64,000 bases of DNA from an uncultured Blautia sp. (GTDB taxonomy: Bacteria > Bacillota > Clostridia > Lachnospirales > Lachnospiraceae): the NCBI GenBank assembly GCA_934371915.1, contig CAKROE010000002.1:39769-103768 (forward strand), read 5' to 3'. How positions within the stretch are numbered: the stretch's first letter is position 1; each line of letters starts with the position of its first letter. Positions 39,061 through 49,711 of this stretch are shown here, in pieces. The position numbers and the translations under genes are program-made. Under the pieces are notes generated by a model that was not told the origin of the DNA, did not search any database, and worked only from the letters and a program-made list of their open reading frames with translations.

Positions 39061-41436
39061 TCAGACATCCAGTTCTTCATCCACATATTTCTGGATATTG
39101 GATGCATTTACATATTTCTTAAGGTGTTCACCATCGGTAATAACCAGTGTCGGTGCCTGCATGATACCAAACTGACGCGCCATATCCGGATTTTTCTCTG
39201 CATCAATAATCTCGAGATCTTCTCCCTCCAGCATTTTCTTTGCCATACGGCAGTTCGGACATGTACTTGTAGTAAACAGGTATTTATGCGTTTCCAACGG
39301 CTCGATTTTTACATCATCGTCTGTCAGTGTCACCATACTTGTATGAACTTTCTTAAGTTTGGAATGAAGCACATCATATAATGTACGGTTCTTGTACTCC
39401 TGCGCCTTACCGTCATTCCAGTTCTGTACCGGACGGTAATATCCTGTGATACGACTGTAAACTTCTGCTTTCTTGCCGCATTTCGGGCAGGTAAAATGCT
39501 CACCGCTCAAGTAGCCATGCTCCTTACATACAGAGTAGGTCGGAGAAATCGTATAATACGGAAGCTTGTAGTTCTCTGCGATCTTACGTACAAGAGATGC
39601 CGCAGCCTTCCAGTCCGGAAGTTTTTCTCCAAGGAATGCATGGAATACGGTACCGGACGTATACAGTGTCTGAAGCTCATCCTGAATATCCAGTGCATCA
39701 AAGATATCGGAGCTGAATTCCACCGGAAGGTGGGAACTGTTGGTGTAATACGGAGTGTCTCCCTTGCTTCCTGCGGTACGGATATCCGGCCAGCGTTTAC
39801 GGTCATGTTTGGCAAGGCGGTATGCTGTGGACTCTGCCGGAGTTGCTTCCAGGTTAAACAGCTCACCCGGATATTCTTCCTGATAATCAGAAAGACGGTT
39901 ACGCATATGTGTCAGTACTTCTTTTGTGAATTTCTGTGTACGCTCATCGCTCATGTCGCAGCCAAGCCATGCGGCATTCAGTCCTGCCTCGTTCATTCCG
40001 ACCAGACCAATGGTGGAAAAATGATTATCGAAGCTTCCCAGATAACGTTTGGTGTACGGATAAAGTCCCTCGTTCAGGAGTTTCGTGATGACCTCTCTCT
40101 TGATGTGGAGAGATCTTGCAGAAATATCCATCAGACGATCCAGTCTGCGGTAAAACTCTTCCGGAGTCTTTGACTGATATGCGATACGTGGCATGTTGAT
40201 CGTTACGACACCAACGGAACCGGTGCTCTCTCCGGAACCGAAGAATCCGCCGCTCTTTTTACGCAATTCACGAAGATCAAGGCGGAGACGGCAGCACATG
40301 CTGCGGATATCACTCGGTTTCATATCACTGTTGATATAGTTGGAAAAATACGGTGTTCCGTATTTGGCAGTCATTTCAAATAACAGACGGTTATTCTCTG
40401 TATCGGACCAGTCAAATTCCTTCGTGATAGAGTAAGTCGGAATCGGATACTGGAAACCACGTCCGTTGGCATCACCCTCGATCATGGTCTCGATAAATGC
40501 CTTATTGACCATATCCATCTCTTTCTTGCAGTCTTTGTACTTGAAGTCCATTTCCCTGCCGCCAACGATTGCAGGAAGCTCTGCAAGGTCGTCCGGAACT
40601 GTCCAGTCCAGAGTGATGTTGGAAAATGGTGCCTGTGTACCCCAGCGGCTCGGTGTATTGACACCATAGATAAATGCTTCAATGCATTTCTTGACTTCAT
40701 GATAGCTTAAGTTATCCACCTTGACAAACGGTGCAAGGTAAGTATCAAAAGAAGAAAATGCCTGTGCGCCGGCCCATTCATTCTGCATGATACCAAGGAA
40801 ATTCACCATCTGATTGCAAAGTACGCTCAAATGCTTCGCCGGTGCGGAAGTGATCTTGCCCTCGATTCCGCCAAGACCTTCCTGAATCAGCTGTTTCAGG
40901 GACCATCCTGCACAGTAGCCGGTCAGCATGGACAGGTCATGAATGTGAATGTCTGCATTTCTGTGCGCCTCTGCGATCTCATTGTCATAGATCTCGGAAA
41001 GCCAGTAATTTGCGGTTACAGCACCGGAGTTGCTTAAGATCAGACCTCCGACAGAATAAGTTACGGTGGAGTTTTCTTTTACACGCCAGTCCTCAACCTT
41101 TACATAACTGTCTACGATCTCCTTGTAATCGAGAATCGTGGATTTCATGTTACGGATCTTTTCTCTCTGCTTGCGGTAAAGGATATAAGCCTTCGCCACA
41201 TCACTGTAACCGGCCTGGATCAGAACATTCTCTACACTGTCCTGAATATCTTCCACTGTTACTTTGCCGTCTGTGATCTTATTCTGGAAATCTGCGGTCA
41301 CACGAAGTGCCATCAGATCGATCATATCCTTACTGTATGCCTTTTCTTTGGCATCAAAAGCTTTATCGATCGCAGCGGTGATCTTTGACATCTGAAATTC
41401 TGCAATCTCACCATCACGCTTAACTACCTGAAACAT
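39061..41436 (-). CDS. nrdD: Anaerobic ribonucleoside-triphosphate reductase with C-terminal glutaredoxin-like domain
   Basis: A 791-residue class III ribonucleotide reductase. The N-terminal ATP-cone (VVKRDGEIAEFQMSKITAAIDKAF) is followed by the ten-stranded barrel. The zinc site is at CKEHGYLSGEHFTCPKCGKK, and the glycyl-radical region RITGYYRPVQNWNDGKAQEYKNRTLYD lies near residue 690. The last 75 residues form a glutaredoxin/thioredoxin-like domain with CPNC, an addition not present in the classic enzymes. I chose the ATG at 41436 as the natural ATP-cone start. No nrdG activase gene is adjacent. Two NrdR boxes and a sigma-A promoter lie upstream. Confidence 0.93.
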   Translation of the reverse strand: MFQVVKRDGEIAEFQMSKITAAIDKAFDAKEKAYSKDMIDLMALRVTADFQNKITDGKVTVEDIQDSVENVLIQAGYSDVAKAYILYRKQREKIRNMKSTILDYKEIVDSYVKVEDWRVKENSTVTYSVGGLILSNSGAVTANYWLSEIYDNEIAEAHRNADIHIHDLSMLTGYCAGWSLKQLIQEGLGGIEGKITSAPAKHLSVLCNQMVNFLGIMQNEWAGAQAFSSFDTYLAPFVKVDNLSYHEVKKCIEAFIYGVNTPSRWGTQAPFSNITLDWTVPDDLAELPAIVGGREMDFKYKDCKKEMDMVNKAFIETMIEGDANGRGFQYPIPTYSITKEFDWSDTENNRLLFEMTAKYGTPYFSNYINSDMKPSDIRSMCCRLRLDLRELRKKSGGFFGSGESTGSVGVVTINMPRIAYQSKTPEEFYRRLDRLMDISARSLHIKREVITKLLNEGLYPYTKRYLGSFDNHFSTIGLVGMNEAGLNAAWLGCDMSDERTQKFTKEVLTHMRNRLSDYQEEYPGELFNLEATPAESTAYRLAKHDRKRWPDIRTAGSKGDTPYYTNSSHLPVEFSSDIFDALDIQDELQTLYTSGTVFHAFLGEKLPDWKAAASLVRKIAENYKLPYYTISPTYSVCKEHGYLSGEHFTCPKCGKKAEVYSRITGYYRPVQNWNDGKAQEYKNRTLYDVLHSKLKKVHTSMVTLTDDDVKIEPLETHKYLFTTSTCPNCRMAKKMLEGEDLEIIDAEKNPDMARQFGIMQAPTLVITDGEHLKKYVNASNIQKYVDEELDV

Positions 41437-41519
41437 ACTTAAATCAAACCTCCCTCTACTGCTGCATCTGTATCTATTTACGACCACATGTTCCCATGTG
41501 ATTTATGCGCTGTAGACCT

Positions 41520-41604
41520 ATTGTAGCAAACTCTCTTCGTTTCGTCAATACGCAAAAAACACCATATATTGTGTCATTTTATCTTTTTCACAACTATATG
41601 GTGT
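41520..41604 (-). promoter_or_regulatory. nrdD promoter with two NrdR boxes
   Basis: On the minus strand TTGACG (41543-41548) and TACAAT (41520-41525) are 17 bp apart. Upstream lie two boxes, ACACCATATATTGTGT (41559-41574) and CACAACTATATGGTGT (41589-41604), matching the NrdR consensus, with starts 30 bp apart (about three turns). This is the usual NrdR layout for dNTP-dependent repression. Confidence 0.85.
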
Positions 41605-41632
41605 TATCCAAAAGACTTTTTTATTTGTATTT

Positions 41633-42886
41633 TCAGTGACTTTCAGGGAGCACGGAAACGAAGATTTCCGCAGGAACACGGGCTTTTACGGCGATTCCGT
41701 CGGCTGTATATTCCTCCGAAAGAAGGCTTCCGTATTCACGGATCAGCTGAATTTTTCCCGCCTCTTTGTAAGAAAATAATTCTTCCAGATAAATCTGACT
41801 TTCAGCAAGAATTTTTGCAAGAACATCTTTTAATTCTTCCAGACCTTCCCCTGTACGGGCAGAACACTTTACAGTATAATCTGCCTGAAGATCCCGGATC
41901 TGGACATCTTTTACCTTATCCTGCTTATTCAGAAGCGTGATGATCTTCTTTCCGGATGCACCGAGTTCACGGAGAGTCTCATATACCGTGTGCATCTGAA
42001 GCTCTGCCTGCGGGTTTGACGCATCTACAACGTGAATAATATAGTCCGCATACTTTGCCTCCTCCAGCGTGCTTTTAAAGGCTTCTACGAGGTGATGCGG
42101 CAATTTCCGGATAAATCCTACCGTGTCGGTCAGAAGAATCTGCTGCCCGTCTTTTAATTCCAGTACTCTTGTCGTCGGATCAAGTGTCGCAAATAACTTG
42201 TCCTCTGCCAGGATCCCTGCTCCGGTCAGCGTATTTAAAAGCGTGGATTTTCCGGCATTTGTGTAGCCGACAATCGCTGCACTCTTTAAATTTCCGCGGC
42301 TTCTTTTACCGCGGATCAATTCTCTGTGCTTCTCAACCTGAGATAACTCGGCTTTCAGCGCTGAAATTCTGGTTCGGATCAGACGTCGGTCTGTCTCCAG
42401 TTTTTTTTCACCGGGGCCTCGCGTGCCGATTCCGCCGCCAAGTCTGGACAGAGATTCACGTAAACCTACAAGACGCGCTGCGCGGTAGCGGAGCTGTGCA
42501 AGCTCGACCTGGATCTTTCCCTCGCTGCTTACTGCACGCGCCGCAAATATATCAAGGATCAGAAGTGTACGGTCCATGACTTTGCAGTCCAGTTCACGCT
42601 CAAGATTATTGAGCTGCGCCGGCGATAGTTCATCATCACAGATCACACCGTTTGCGTCATATGCCTGAATAAGTGCCGCAACTTCTTCGATCTTACCTTT
42701 GCCGATGTAGGTTCCCGGGTGGACTGCCTCACGGTTCTGTATCACCTTCGCCACTGTTACTGCACCGGCAGTCTCTGCCAGTTCTTCCAGCTCGTCAAGA
42801 GATGCGGCGACATCCTCGTCTTCACTTGTCTGCACACCAATCAGAATGACCCGTTCTTCTATATCTTTAAACTCGTAAAACTGCAT
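41633..42886 (-). CDS. hflX: Ribosome-associated GTPase HflX
   Basis: A 417-residue GTPase that splits stalled ribosomes. The N-terminal HflX domain contains the Gly-rich loop SLSRLGGGIGTRGPGEKKLETDRR. The G domain has G1 GYTNAGKST, G2/G3 TLDPTTR and DTVGFIRKLP, and G4 NKQD. The C-terminal extension is of normal size. It ends 2 bp after the stop of the TPR lipoprotein gene upstream. Confidence 0.94.
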   Translation of the reverse strand: MQFYEFKDIEERVILIGVQTSEDEDVAASLDELEELAETAGAVTVAKVIQNREAVHPGTYIGKGKIEEVAALIQAYDANGVICDDELSPAQLNNLERELDCKVMDRTLLILDIFAARAVSSEGKIQVELAQLRYRAARLVGLRESLSRLGGGIGTRGPGEKKLETDRRLIRTRISALKAELSQVEKHRELIRGKRSRGNLKSAAIVGYTNAGKSTLLNTLTGAGILAEDKLFATLDPTTRVLELKDGQQILLTDTVGFIRKLPHHLVEAFKSTLEEAKYADYIIHVVDASNPQAELQMHTVYETLRELGASGKKIITLLNKQDKVKDVQIRDLQADYTVKCSARTGEGLEELKDVLAKILAESQIYLEELFSYKEAGKIQLIREYGSLLSEEYTADGIAVKARVPAEIFVSVLPESH

Positions 42887-42888
42887 AC

Positions 42889-43944
42889 TCAGCCTCCGTT
42901 TCTCGACTGAAGGAAAATAAGCTCTTTGGATGCATTTTCATCATCCGGGAACATCTTGAGATACTCCTGTATCTTACTTAATGCTGTGGCAAAATCCAGT
43001 TTTTTCTCATAAACCACAACTTCATTATACAGAAGATCCTGCATTTCCTCTGTAGAAGCGTCTGCAAGACCATTTGAGATATCTGTCAGTGCATTATCGT
43101 AATTGCCGTCGTCAATATCACAGAGCGCAAGACCATTGTAACCTTTTGCCGGAGAGCTTCCCTCCGTCTCAATATACTGCTGGTACATGGCGCGTGCATT
43201 GGCTGTATCACCCTGTGCTTTATAAATCATACCCAGAAGCAGGATTCCCTCGGTGCTCTTTTTGTTGACCGCTTCTGTCAGTTCTTTCTTTGCATTGCTG
43301 TAATCCTGCATATAGTAATAAGCTTTTCCGCGGTCGCAGTAATCGTCTGCAGTTTTGGCTTCTGTCTGTAATGCCGTCTCCAGATAACGTGTACCGTCTG
43401 CCTCCATGTCTTTTTCAAGATATGCCTCATAGATCTCGATTGCCATCTCATAAGACGCATCGGCATCATACGCATCTGTAAAATTAGTGGATGCCTCATC
43501 ATAAGAATCCATGGCAAGTGCCACACAACCAGTCAGGTAATATGTGTCTGCATCCATCGCGTAATCTTCGGCAATGGTCTGGCAGTCTGCCATTGCAGCA
43601 TCAAAAAGCTCTGATTTCAGTTCTGCGGTCGCACGGTAAGCAAGCATGTCCTTTTTCAATGTTTTGCCTGCTTTTTCAGCATTCAGTCCACTGGTGAGAT
43701 AGTCGATCGCATCCTGGTAATTGCCGAGATGAAGGCTTGCTATACCTGCCCCACGATACGACTCTGCACTTTTATATCCGGCAGTGATCGAAGACTTGTA
43801 ACCTTCCAGCGCATATTCATAGCTTCCCTGCTCAAGATCTGCTACAGCCTGATCGTAAGTCTTCTTATGCTGCCCTCCGCAGCCGGTCAGCATAAGCATA
43901 CAAAGACCGGCTGTTCCCATTTTTATAATATTTTTTTTATTCAT
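42889..43944 (-). CDS. TPR-repeat lipoprotein, 351 aa
   Basis: A secreted lipoprotein with lipobox LMLTGC near residue 22 and seven or more tetratricopeptide repeats through the rest (for example YESYRGAGIASLHLGNYQDAIDYL-like units and YYYMQDYSNAKKELTEAV). TPR arrays bind proteins; the partner is unknown. The ATG at 43944 follows AAGGATATT. The gene lies between glmM and hflX and is likely cotranscribed. Confidence 0.85.
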   Translation of the reverse strand: MNKKNIIKMGTAGLCMLMLTGCGGQHKKTYDQAVADLEQGSYEYALEGYKSSITAGYKSAESYRGAGIASLHLGNYQDAIDYLTSGLNAEKAGKTLKKDMLAYRATAELKSELFDAAMADCQTIAEDYAMDADTYYLTGCVALAMDSYDEASTNFTDAYDADASYEMAIEIYEAYLEKDMEADGTRYLETALQTEAKTADDYCDRGKAYYYMQDYSNAKKELTEAVNKKSTEGILLLGMIYKAQGDTANARAMYQQYIETEGSSPAKGYNGLALCDIDDGNYDNALTDISNGLADASTEEMQDLLYNEVVVYEKKLDFATALSKIQEYLKMFPDDENASKELIFLQSRNGG

Positions 43945-43953
43945 CAATATCCT

Positions 43954-45300
43954 TTATTCTACAACAAGTCCTTCTTCTTCCATGACACGCACTACATTGT
44001 TTACGTGCTCTGCACAGATTTCCTCAGTTCCGGCTTCTACCATGACACGGATCAGCGGCTCTGTACCACTTTCTCTCACAAGAATACGTCCTTCTGTACC
44101 CAGTGCTCTTGCGGCTGCTTCTACTGCTTCGACAACCTTCGGGTTCTCTCTTGCAGTTTTCTTATCAGCCACACGCACATTACGCAGGATCTGCGGATAC
44201 ACTTTCATCTCTTTTGCAAGATCACAGAGAGTTGCTTTCTGCTCTACGCAGGCTTCCATGATCATAAGAGAAGTCAGGATTCCGTCACCGGTAGCTGCAT
44301 AACGACTGAAGATTACGTGTCCGGACTGCTCACCACCAATACTGTAATTGTTTTCAAGCATATTTTCAGCTACGTATTTGTCACCTACGGCAGTCTGCTC
44401 ATAGTTGATGTCTTCACTTTCAAACGCTTTATAAAGTCCCATGTTGGACATAACAGTCGTAACAACAGTATTACCGTTTAATTTGCCCTGTGATTTCAGG
44501 AATTTACCGCATACATACAGTATCTTGTCACCATCAATGATATTTCCCTTATGGTCTACTGCAATACAGCGGTCTGCATCTCCGTCATAGGCAAAACCGA
44601 CATCCAGACCATTCTCAACCACATATTTCTGCAGTACTTCGATATGCGTGGAACCGCAGCCACGATTGATGTTGGTTCCGTCCGGATCATTGTTGATCAC
44701 ATAAGTCTTTGCACGGAGTGCGTCAAATACACTCTTTGCAATTGCGGAAGAACTTCCGTTGGAGCAGTCCAGTCCGACTTTGATGTTTTTGAAGTCACGG
44801 CACGGGATAGAGATCAGATAACCGATATAACGGTTACGTCCGGAAGCAAAGTCTACAGTACGTCCGATATCTTCGCGTGTTGCATATGGGAGATCTTCGA
44901 TCTTACCATCCAGATATGCCTCGATTCTTGCCTCTACTTCTGCTTCGATCTTCTGTCCGTTGCCATTCAGAAGCTTGATTCCATTATCATAAAATGGATT
45001 GTGGCTTGCAGAGATCATAATTCCACAGTCAAAATCCTCTGTGCGGACTGCATAAGAAACGCTCGGTGTTGTCGTTACATGAAGCAGGTACGCGTCTGCT
45101 CCGGAAGCAGTCAGCCCCGCAACCAGCGCATATTCAAACATATAACTGCTGCGTCTGGTATCCTTGCCGATTACAATTTTTGCTTTGTGTTCACGACCAT
45201 AATACCAGCCGACATATCTGCCGACTTTGAATGCATGATCTACTGTTAACTGTATATTTGCTTCGCCACGAAAACCATCTGTTCCAAAATATTTGCCCAT
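43954..45300 (-). CDS. glmM: Phosphoglucosamine mutase
   Basis: A 448-residue enzyme that converts glucosamine 6-phosphate to glucosamine 1-phosphate for peptidoglycan. Start motif GKYFGTDGFRGEAN, phosphoserine loop MISASHNPFYDNGIKLLN (about residue 100), metal loop DGDADRCIAVD, and C-terminal RESGTEPLIRVMVEA are all present. A cell-wall and translation gene run surrounds it. The length is normal. Confidence 0.96.
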   Translation of the reverse strand: MGKYFGTDGFRGEANIQLTVDHAFKVGRYVGWYYGREHKAKIVIGKDTRRSSYMFEYALVAGLTASGADAYLLHVTTTPSVSYAVRTEDFDCGIMISASHNPFYDNGIKLLNGNGQKIEAEVEARIEAYLDGKIEDLPYATREDIGRTVDFASGRNRYIGYLISIPCRDFKNIKVGLDCSNGSSSAIAKSVFDALRAKTYVINNDPDGTNINRGCGSTHIEVLQKYVVENGLDVGFAYDGDADRCIAVDHKGNIIDGDKILYVCGKFLKSQGKLNGNTVVTTVMSNMGLYKAFESEDINYEQTAVGDKYVAENMLENNYSIGGEQSGHVIFSRYAATGDGILTSLMIMEACVEQKATLCDLAKEMKVYPQILRNVRVADKKTARENPKVVEAVEAAARALGTEGRILVRESGTEPLIRVMVEAGTEEICAEHVNNVVRVMEEEGLVVE

Positions 45301-45343
45301 TATTTTTCCTCCTTATCCGCGCATATCGCATGCGTTGTCCTGC

Positions 45344-46261
45344 TTATTTATAAAGATCAGCCGGATAAACTCCTTTTTTGACAAGATCAGCAAAAGCCTC
45401 TGTCACAGAAGCCTTGTCTTCCTGATAAGTTACACCGAACCAGGTGTCCTTGCTTTCCAGTACATCGACTGTTGCCTCTCCCTTCTGGATCAGCTCGTCG
45501 ACCATAACCGGGAGAAGGTATTCTTTCTTAATATCTTCTGGCTTCAGATCCTCAAGAAATTCAACAAAGCCTTTTTCCAGTGTATCCATAAATGCAGGAG
45601 TAAGTCCCCACATATTCATGGAAACCAGACTCTTAACATCCAGTTTTTCTACAGTTCCGTCATCGCTGCGTGTTTCAGCGCCTTCAGCAGTCTTAAAGAT
45701 ATTGTGTGTCTCTGTGACACCTGTCAGTGCACCATTCTCAATATGGCAGACTCCACGTGTGACACTTCCGTTATCGCTCAGTGTATTTCCAAGGCGGAAT
45801 CCAGCCATGCAGATATGAAGCTTATTATCCTGCGGCTGTTCCTGCACCAGATATTCGTGTACTTTTACGTATGCTTCCTTGCCATAGTAGTCATCTGCAT
45901 TGATTACAACAAACGGCTCATCCAGTACTTCACGTGCGGCAAGGACTGCCTGACCGGTTCCCCATGGTTTGGTACGGTCAGACGGTTTACTGAATCCATC
46001 CGGAAGATCTTCAAGTGACTGGAATGCATATTCTACTTCTGTGATCTTCTCAATTCTTTCTCCGATCACGCGGCGGAACTCTTCTTCCAGATCTTTGCGG
46101 ATGATAAATACAACTTTGTTAAATCCTGCTTCCAGTGCATCATGAATGGAATAGTCCATAATGATCTCACCATTCGGACCTACCGGCGCAAGCTGTTTGA
46201 TTCCTTTGCCGAAGCGGCTTCCGATTCCTGCTGCCATGATTACTAATGCTGTTTTTTTCAT
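45344..46261 (-). CDS. Sugar-phosphate nucleotidyltransferase family protein
   Basis: A 305-residue GT-A-type nucleotidyltransferase. The N terminus TALVIMAAGIGSRFG is the nucleotide-binding signature, followed by KQLAPVGPNGE and FVVINADDYYG (metal-binding Asp). The closest known role is activation of a sugar 1-phosphate to an NDP-sugar. The middle NGALTGVTETHNIFKT resembles relatives of unknown substrate. Position beside glmM supports sugar-nucleotide chemistry for the envelope. The exact substrate is not decided. Confidence 0.78.
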   Translation of the reverse strand: MKKTALVIMAAGIGSRFGKGIKQLAPVGPNGEIIMDYSIHDALEAGFNKVVFIIRKDLEEEFRRVIGERIEKITEVEYAFQSLEDLPDGFSKPSDRTKPWGTGQAVLAAREVLDEPFVVINADDYYGKEAYVKVHEYLVQEQPQDNKLHICMAGFRLGNTLSDNGSVTRGVCHIENGALTGVTETHNIFKTAEGAETRSDDGTVEKLDVKSLVSMNMWGLTPAFMDTLEKGFVEFLEDLKPEDIKKEYLLPVMVDELIQKGEATVDVLESKDTWFGVTYQEDKASVTEAFADLVKKGVYPADLYK

Positions 46262-46329
46262 GTAAATTTCCTCCCATTACATAGTATAGATATTTTTCCA
46301 CATCATTTTCGCATACTTATTACATGCTT

Positions 46330-47406
46330 TTACTGTTCTTCATTTAAAGTACTGAGCTTTGCCGCCTGATCTGCTGCGATCAGACTGTCAAGGATCTCAT
46401 CGAGGTCTCCTCCAAGGATCGCGTCCAGACGGTGCAGTGTCAGCTTGATACGATGATCTGTCACACGTCCCTGTGGGAAGTTGTAGGTACGGATCTTCTC
46501 AGAGCGGTCGCCGGTACCGATCTGGCTTCTTCTTGCCTCAGCCTCCGCATCATGCTGTTTTGCAAGCTCCATCTCATACAGACGGGAACGCAGAACTTTG
46601 AGTGCCTTATCTTTATTCTTAAGCTGTGATTTCTCATCCTGACAGGAAATCACGATTCCTGTCGGGATATGTGTCAGACGTACCGCAGAGTCTGTGGTGT
46701 TGACACACTGACCACCGTTTCCAGATGCACGGAATACATCGAATTTACAGTCATTCATATCCAGATGGAAGTCGATCTCTTCTGCTTCCGGCATGATTGC
46801 TACGGTGCAGGTGGATGTATGGATACGTCCGCCGGATTCTGTCTCCGGAACTCGTTGTACACGGTGTACACCACTCTCGTATTTCAGTCTGGAATATGCT
46901 CCCTGCCCCTGGATCATAAAGGTAACTTCCTTAAATCCGCCGATTCCGTTTTCATTGAGACTCATCATCTCAGTTTTCCAGCGGCGTGATTCTGCGTATT
47001 TGACATACATACGATAAATCTCCGCTGCAAACAGTGCAGCCTCATCTCCGCCGGCGCCGGCACGGATCTCAACGATAACATTCTTGCTGTCATTCGGGTC
47101 TTTCGGAAGAAGAAGAATCTTTAATTCTTTTTCCAGTTCTTCCACACGTTTCTTTGCATCAGAAAGTTCTTCTTTCAGCATTTCACGCATTTCTTCATCC
47201 TTTTCCTCTTCCAGCATCGATAAGCTGTCCTGAATGGTTTCTTTATTTTCTTTGTATTCTTTATATGCATCTACGATAGGCTGCAGTTCGCTCTGTTCTT
47301 TCATCAGTTTCTGGAAACGATCCTGATTGTCTGTTACGCCCGGTTCTCCGAGTTCATTCAGAACTTCCTCAAAACGAACAAGCAGATCCTCTAATTTATC
47401 AAACAT
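46330..47406 (-). CDS. prfA: Peptide chain release factor 1
   Basis: A 358-residue factor that ends translation at UAA and UAG. It has the peptidyl-hydrolysis motif GGQ ([11 protein letters not shown]), preceded by the codon-reading segment [14 protein letters not shown] with the PxT tripeptide. The length is normal. The prmC gene, whose product methylates the GGQ Gln, lies immediately downstream in transcription order partner position (17 bp away). Confidence 0.97.
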   Translation of the reverse strand: MFDKLEDLLVRFEEVLNELGEPGVTDNQDRFQKLMKEQSELQPIVDAYKEYKENKETIQDSLSMLEEEKDEEMREMLKEELSDAKKRVEELEKELKILLLPKDPNDSKNVIVEIRAGAGGDEAALFAAEIYRMYVKYAESRRWKTEMMSLNENGIGGFKEVTFMIQGQGAYSRLKYESGVHRVQRVPETESGGRIHTSTCTVAIMPEAEEIDFHLDMNDCKFDVFRASGNGGQCVNTTDSAVRLTHIPTGIVISCQDEKSQLKNKDKALKVLRSRLYEMELAKQHDAEAEARRSQIGTGDRSEKIRTYNFPQGRVTDHRIKLTLHRLDAILGGDLDEILDSLIAADQAAKLSTLNEEQ

Positions 47407-47422
47407 CCTGTTCCTCCTGTAT

Positions 47423-48295
47423 TTACTTTTTCTGTCCGATCACGACTCTGTCAAGTCCTGCCAGATCCTGCATTACTTCTACATTAATAAAATCATTTGC
47501 TTTCATGATCTCCGGGACGGACTCTCCCTGATCACATCCGATCTCATACATCAGCCATCCTCCCCGGCGCAGATATTTCTCTGCCTGTGCGGTGATCTCT
47601 CTGTAAAAAAACAGTCCGTCTTCTTTCCCGTCCAGTGCCAGCACCGGATCATGGGAACGTACTTCCTCCATAAGTCCCGGAATTTCTCCCGACGGGATAT
47701 ATGGCGGATTCGAAATAAGCATATCATATTCCGCAACTGCATTTCCACTGTTTTTCTTAAAACAGGCACCGGAAAACAGGTCACTCTGCACAAATTCCGC
47801 ACGATTTTCAAGCTGCAGGTGCATTCTGTTCTGTTTTGCAACGCTAAGTGCTCCTTCTGATACATCCACACCGATTCCTGACGCATCCTGCCTCTCCATA
47901 AGGAGACTGAGCAAAATGCATCCTGAACCGGTACACATATCAAGGATTTTCGGAGAGCGACTGTCTTTTAAGTGTACGAGTGCTGTTTCAACCAGTACTT
48001 CCGTATCCTGCCGCGGCACCAGCACTCGCTCATCTACAAAAAATTCATATCCCATGAAATAAGCTCTGCCGGTGATATGCTGCAGTGGGATATGCTGCGC
48101 ACGTTTTGCACACATCTCCAGATAACCTGATTCTGTCTTTTCATCCAGTGTTTCATTCATGTGTGCATAGTACCAGGCACGGTTGATATCTGCCACATAC
48201 TCCAGAAGAAGCCAGGCATCCAACCCGGCTTCTTCAATTGCGGCCGCATCCAGAAGATGAATTCCATCTTCCAGTACTTCTTTATATGTCCGCAT
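47423..48295 (-). CDS. prmC: Release-factor glutamine methyltransferase
   Basis: A 290-residue S-adenosylmethionine-dependent enzyme that methylates the GGQ glutamine of release factors. SAM motif I is [11 protein letters not shown], the substrate motif is SNPPYIP, and an N-terminal helical domain is present. I chose the ATG at 48295 ([10 protein letters not shown]) because GGAG lies seven bases before it; longer starts overlap further into the upstream gene. It overlaps the yqhQ end by 14 bp, and prfA follows. Confidence 0.94.
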   Translation of the reverse strand: MRTYKEVLEDGIHLLDAAAIEEAGLDAWLLLEYVADINRAWYYAHMNETLDEKTESGYLEMCAKRAQHIPLQHITGRAYFMGYEFFVDERVLVPRQDTEVLVETALVHLKDSRSPKILDMCTGSGCILLSLLMERQDASGIGVDVSEGALSVAKQNRMHLQLENRAEFVQSDLFSGACFKKNSGNAVAEYDMLISNPPYIPSGEIPGLMEEVRSHDPVLALDGKEDGLFFYREITAQAEKYLRRGGWLMYEIGCDQGESVPEIMKANDFINVEVMQDLAGLDRVVIGQKK

Positions 48296-49280
48296 GTTCT
48301 TCTCCATTATTTTTTTCCGGGTCAACCCAGTCAAATTCTCTTTTCAGGTAATCTTTCCAGTCAAAAACTGCTTCTACCGCCTTGATTGCGACTTCAACCA
48401 TATCAGCAGTCGGTTCTTTTGTTGTCAGCTTCTGCATTGCAAGCCCCGGTTTACTCATCATATCTGCAAATTTGGTATCTGTTCTGCCTGCCCACTGAAT
48501 GATCTCAAAGGAAATACCGGATACAACCGGCACCATCAGAAGACGTCCGAAAAGACGTACCCAGTAAACAGGAACAAGTACAAACACAAAATGAAGACAG
48601 ATACTTACCAGCATGACCAAAAACAGAAAACTCGTACCGCAGCGTTTGTGCTGTCTGGAACTTGCCATAACATTTTCGACCGTAAGCGGAAGTCCATGTT
48701 CTACGCAGTTGATGCATTTATGCTCTGCACCGTGGTACATAAAAGTTCTCTGGATATCCTTCATTCTGGAAATCAGGAACATATAACCCAGGAAAAGCGC
48801 AAGTTTCACAAATGCCTCCGCAACCGTCACACCAAACTCGGATGCCCCAACCTTACGGAGAAGACTCGCCAGTGCATACGGTAACAACATAAATGCAGCT
48901 ACGGAAAATATGATTGAAATTGCCACAGTTATGTAAAGAAGCCACTGAAACTGCTTCGCTTCTTTGGCTTTCTTTGCAGAAAGTTCTTCTTCGGAAAGTG
49001 CAGCGTTTTTGGCTGCTTCTTTCTCGTCTTCCTCATCTCCTGCAATCTCTGCAGAATACATCAGGCATTTCGTACCGACAACCAGACCGTCCACAAAACT
49101 TACCACACCGCGGATGATCGGCCATTTCAGAAATCCCGCTTTACCGAAGGTACATTTATAGTCTTCTACTTTTATTTCTATTTCTTTATCAGGGCGGCGC
49201 ACTGCAACAGCATATTTGTCCTTATGCCGCATCATGATGCCTTCCATTACCGCCTGACCGCCGATATTCGATGGTTTCAT
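48282..49280 (-). CDS. yqhQ: DUF1385 membrane protein YqhQ
   Basis: A 332-residue DUF1385 protein. The conserved start SNIGGQAVMEGIMMRHKDKYAVAVR is followed by a segment with GVVSFVDGLVVGTKCL, about four membrane helices in the middle, and the family motif YHGAEHKCINCVEHGLPLTVENV. In Bacillus it is of unknown function. The order rpmE, yqhQ, prmC, prfA is common in Clostridia. Confidence 0.93.
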   Translation of the reverse strand: MKPSNIGGQAVMEGIMMRHKDKYAVAVRRPDKEIEIKVEDYKCTFGKAGFLKWPIIRGVVSFVDGLVVGTKCLMYSAEIAGDEEDEKEAAKNAALSEEELSAKKAKEAKQFQWLLYITVAISIIFSVAAFMLLPYALASLLRKVGASEFGVTVAEAFVKLALFLGYMFLISRMKDIQRTFMYHGAEHKCINCVEHGLPLTVENVMASSRQHKRCGTSFLFLVMLVSICLHFVFVLVPVYWVRLFGRLLMVPVVSGISFEIIQWAGRTDTKFADMMSKPGLAMQKLTTKEPTADMVEVAIKAVEAVFDWKDYLKREFDWVDPEKNNGEEHADI

Positions 49281-49388
49281 ATATCACTCCATAAAAATAT
49301 ATTTTATTGCATACTTTGCCAGAAAAGCAAAGACAGGCTGAGATTTCCCCAACCTCAACCTGTCTCTTTGTTTCGTTATCTTGTCTGA

Positions 49389-49592
49389 TTATTTGTTTAA
49401 GCCGTATTTCTTGTTGAACTTATCAATACGTCCGCGAGCCTGAGCTGCTTTCTGCTGTCCTGTGTAGAATGGATGACATTTGGAGCAGATTTCTACATGG
49501 ATATCTTTCTTAGTAGATCCTGTTACGAATGTGTTTCCGCAGTTGCAGGTTACAGTTGCCTGATAGTAGTTCGGATGGATTCCTTCACGCAT
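49389..49592 (-). CDS. rpmE: 50S ribosomal protein L31
   Basis: A 67-residue ribosomal protein of the zinc-binding (C+) type with CNCG and [10 protein letters not shown]. It begins [10 protein letters not shown] at 49592, after GAGAGGTG; a few upstream codons in the same frame are not needed. It is followed by yqhQ and preceded by rho. Confidence 0.96.
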   Translation of the reverse strand: MREGIHPNYYQATVTCNCGNTFVTGSTKKDIHVEICSKCHPFYTGQQKAAQARGRIDKFNKKYGLNK

Positions 49593-49711
49593 GATTTTCA
49601 CCTCTCTATATTTGTTCTATTTTCTATTCGTATTAATTTACTGAATAATTACGAATTTACTATTTCACAGCTTTCTGATTATAACATACTGAAATTGCAA
49701 ATGCAAGCTGT

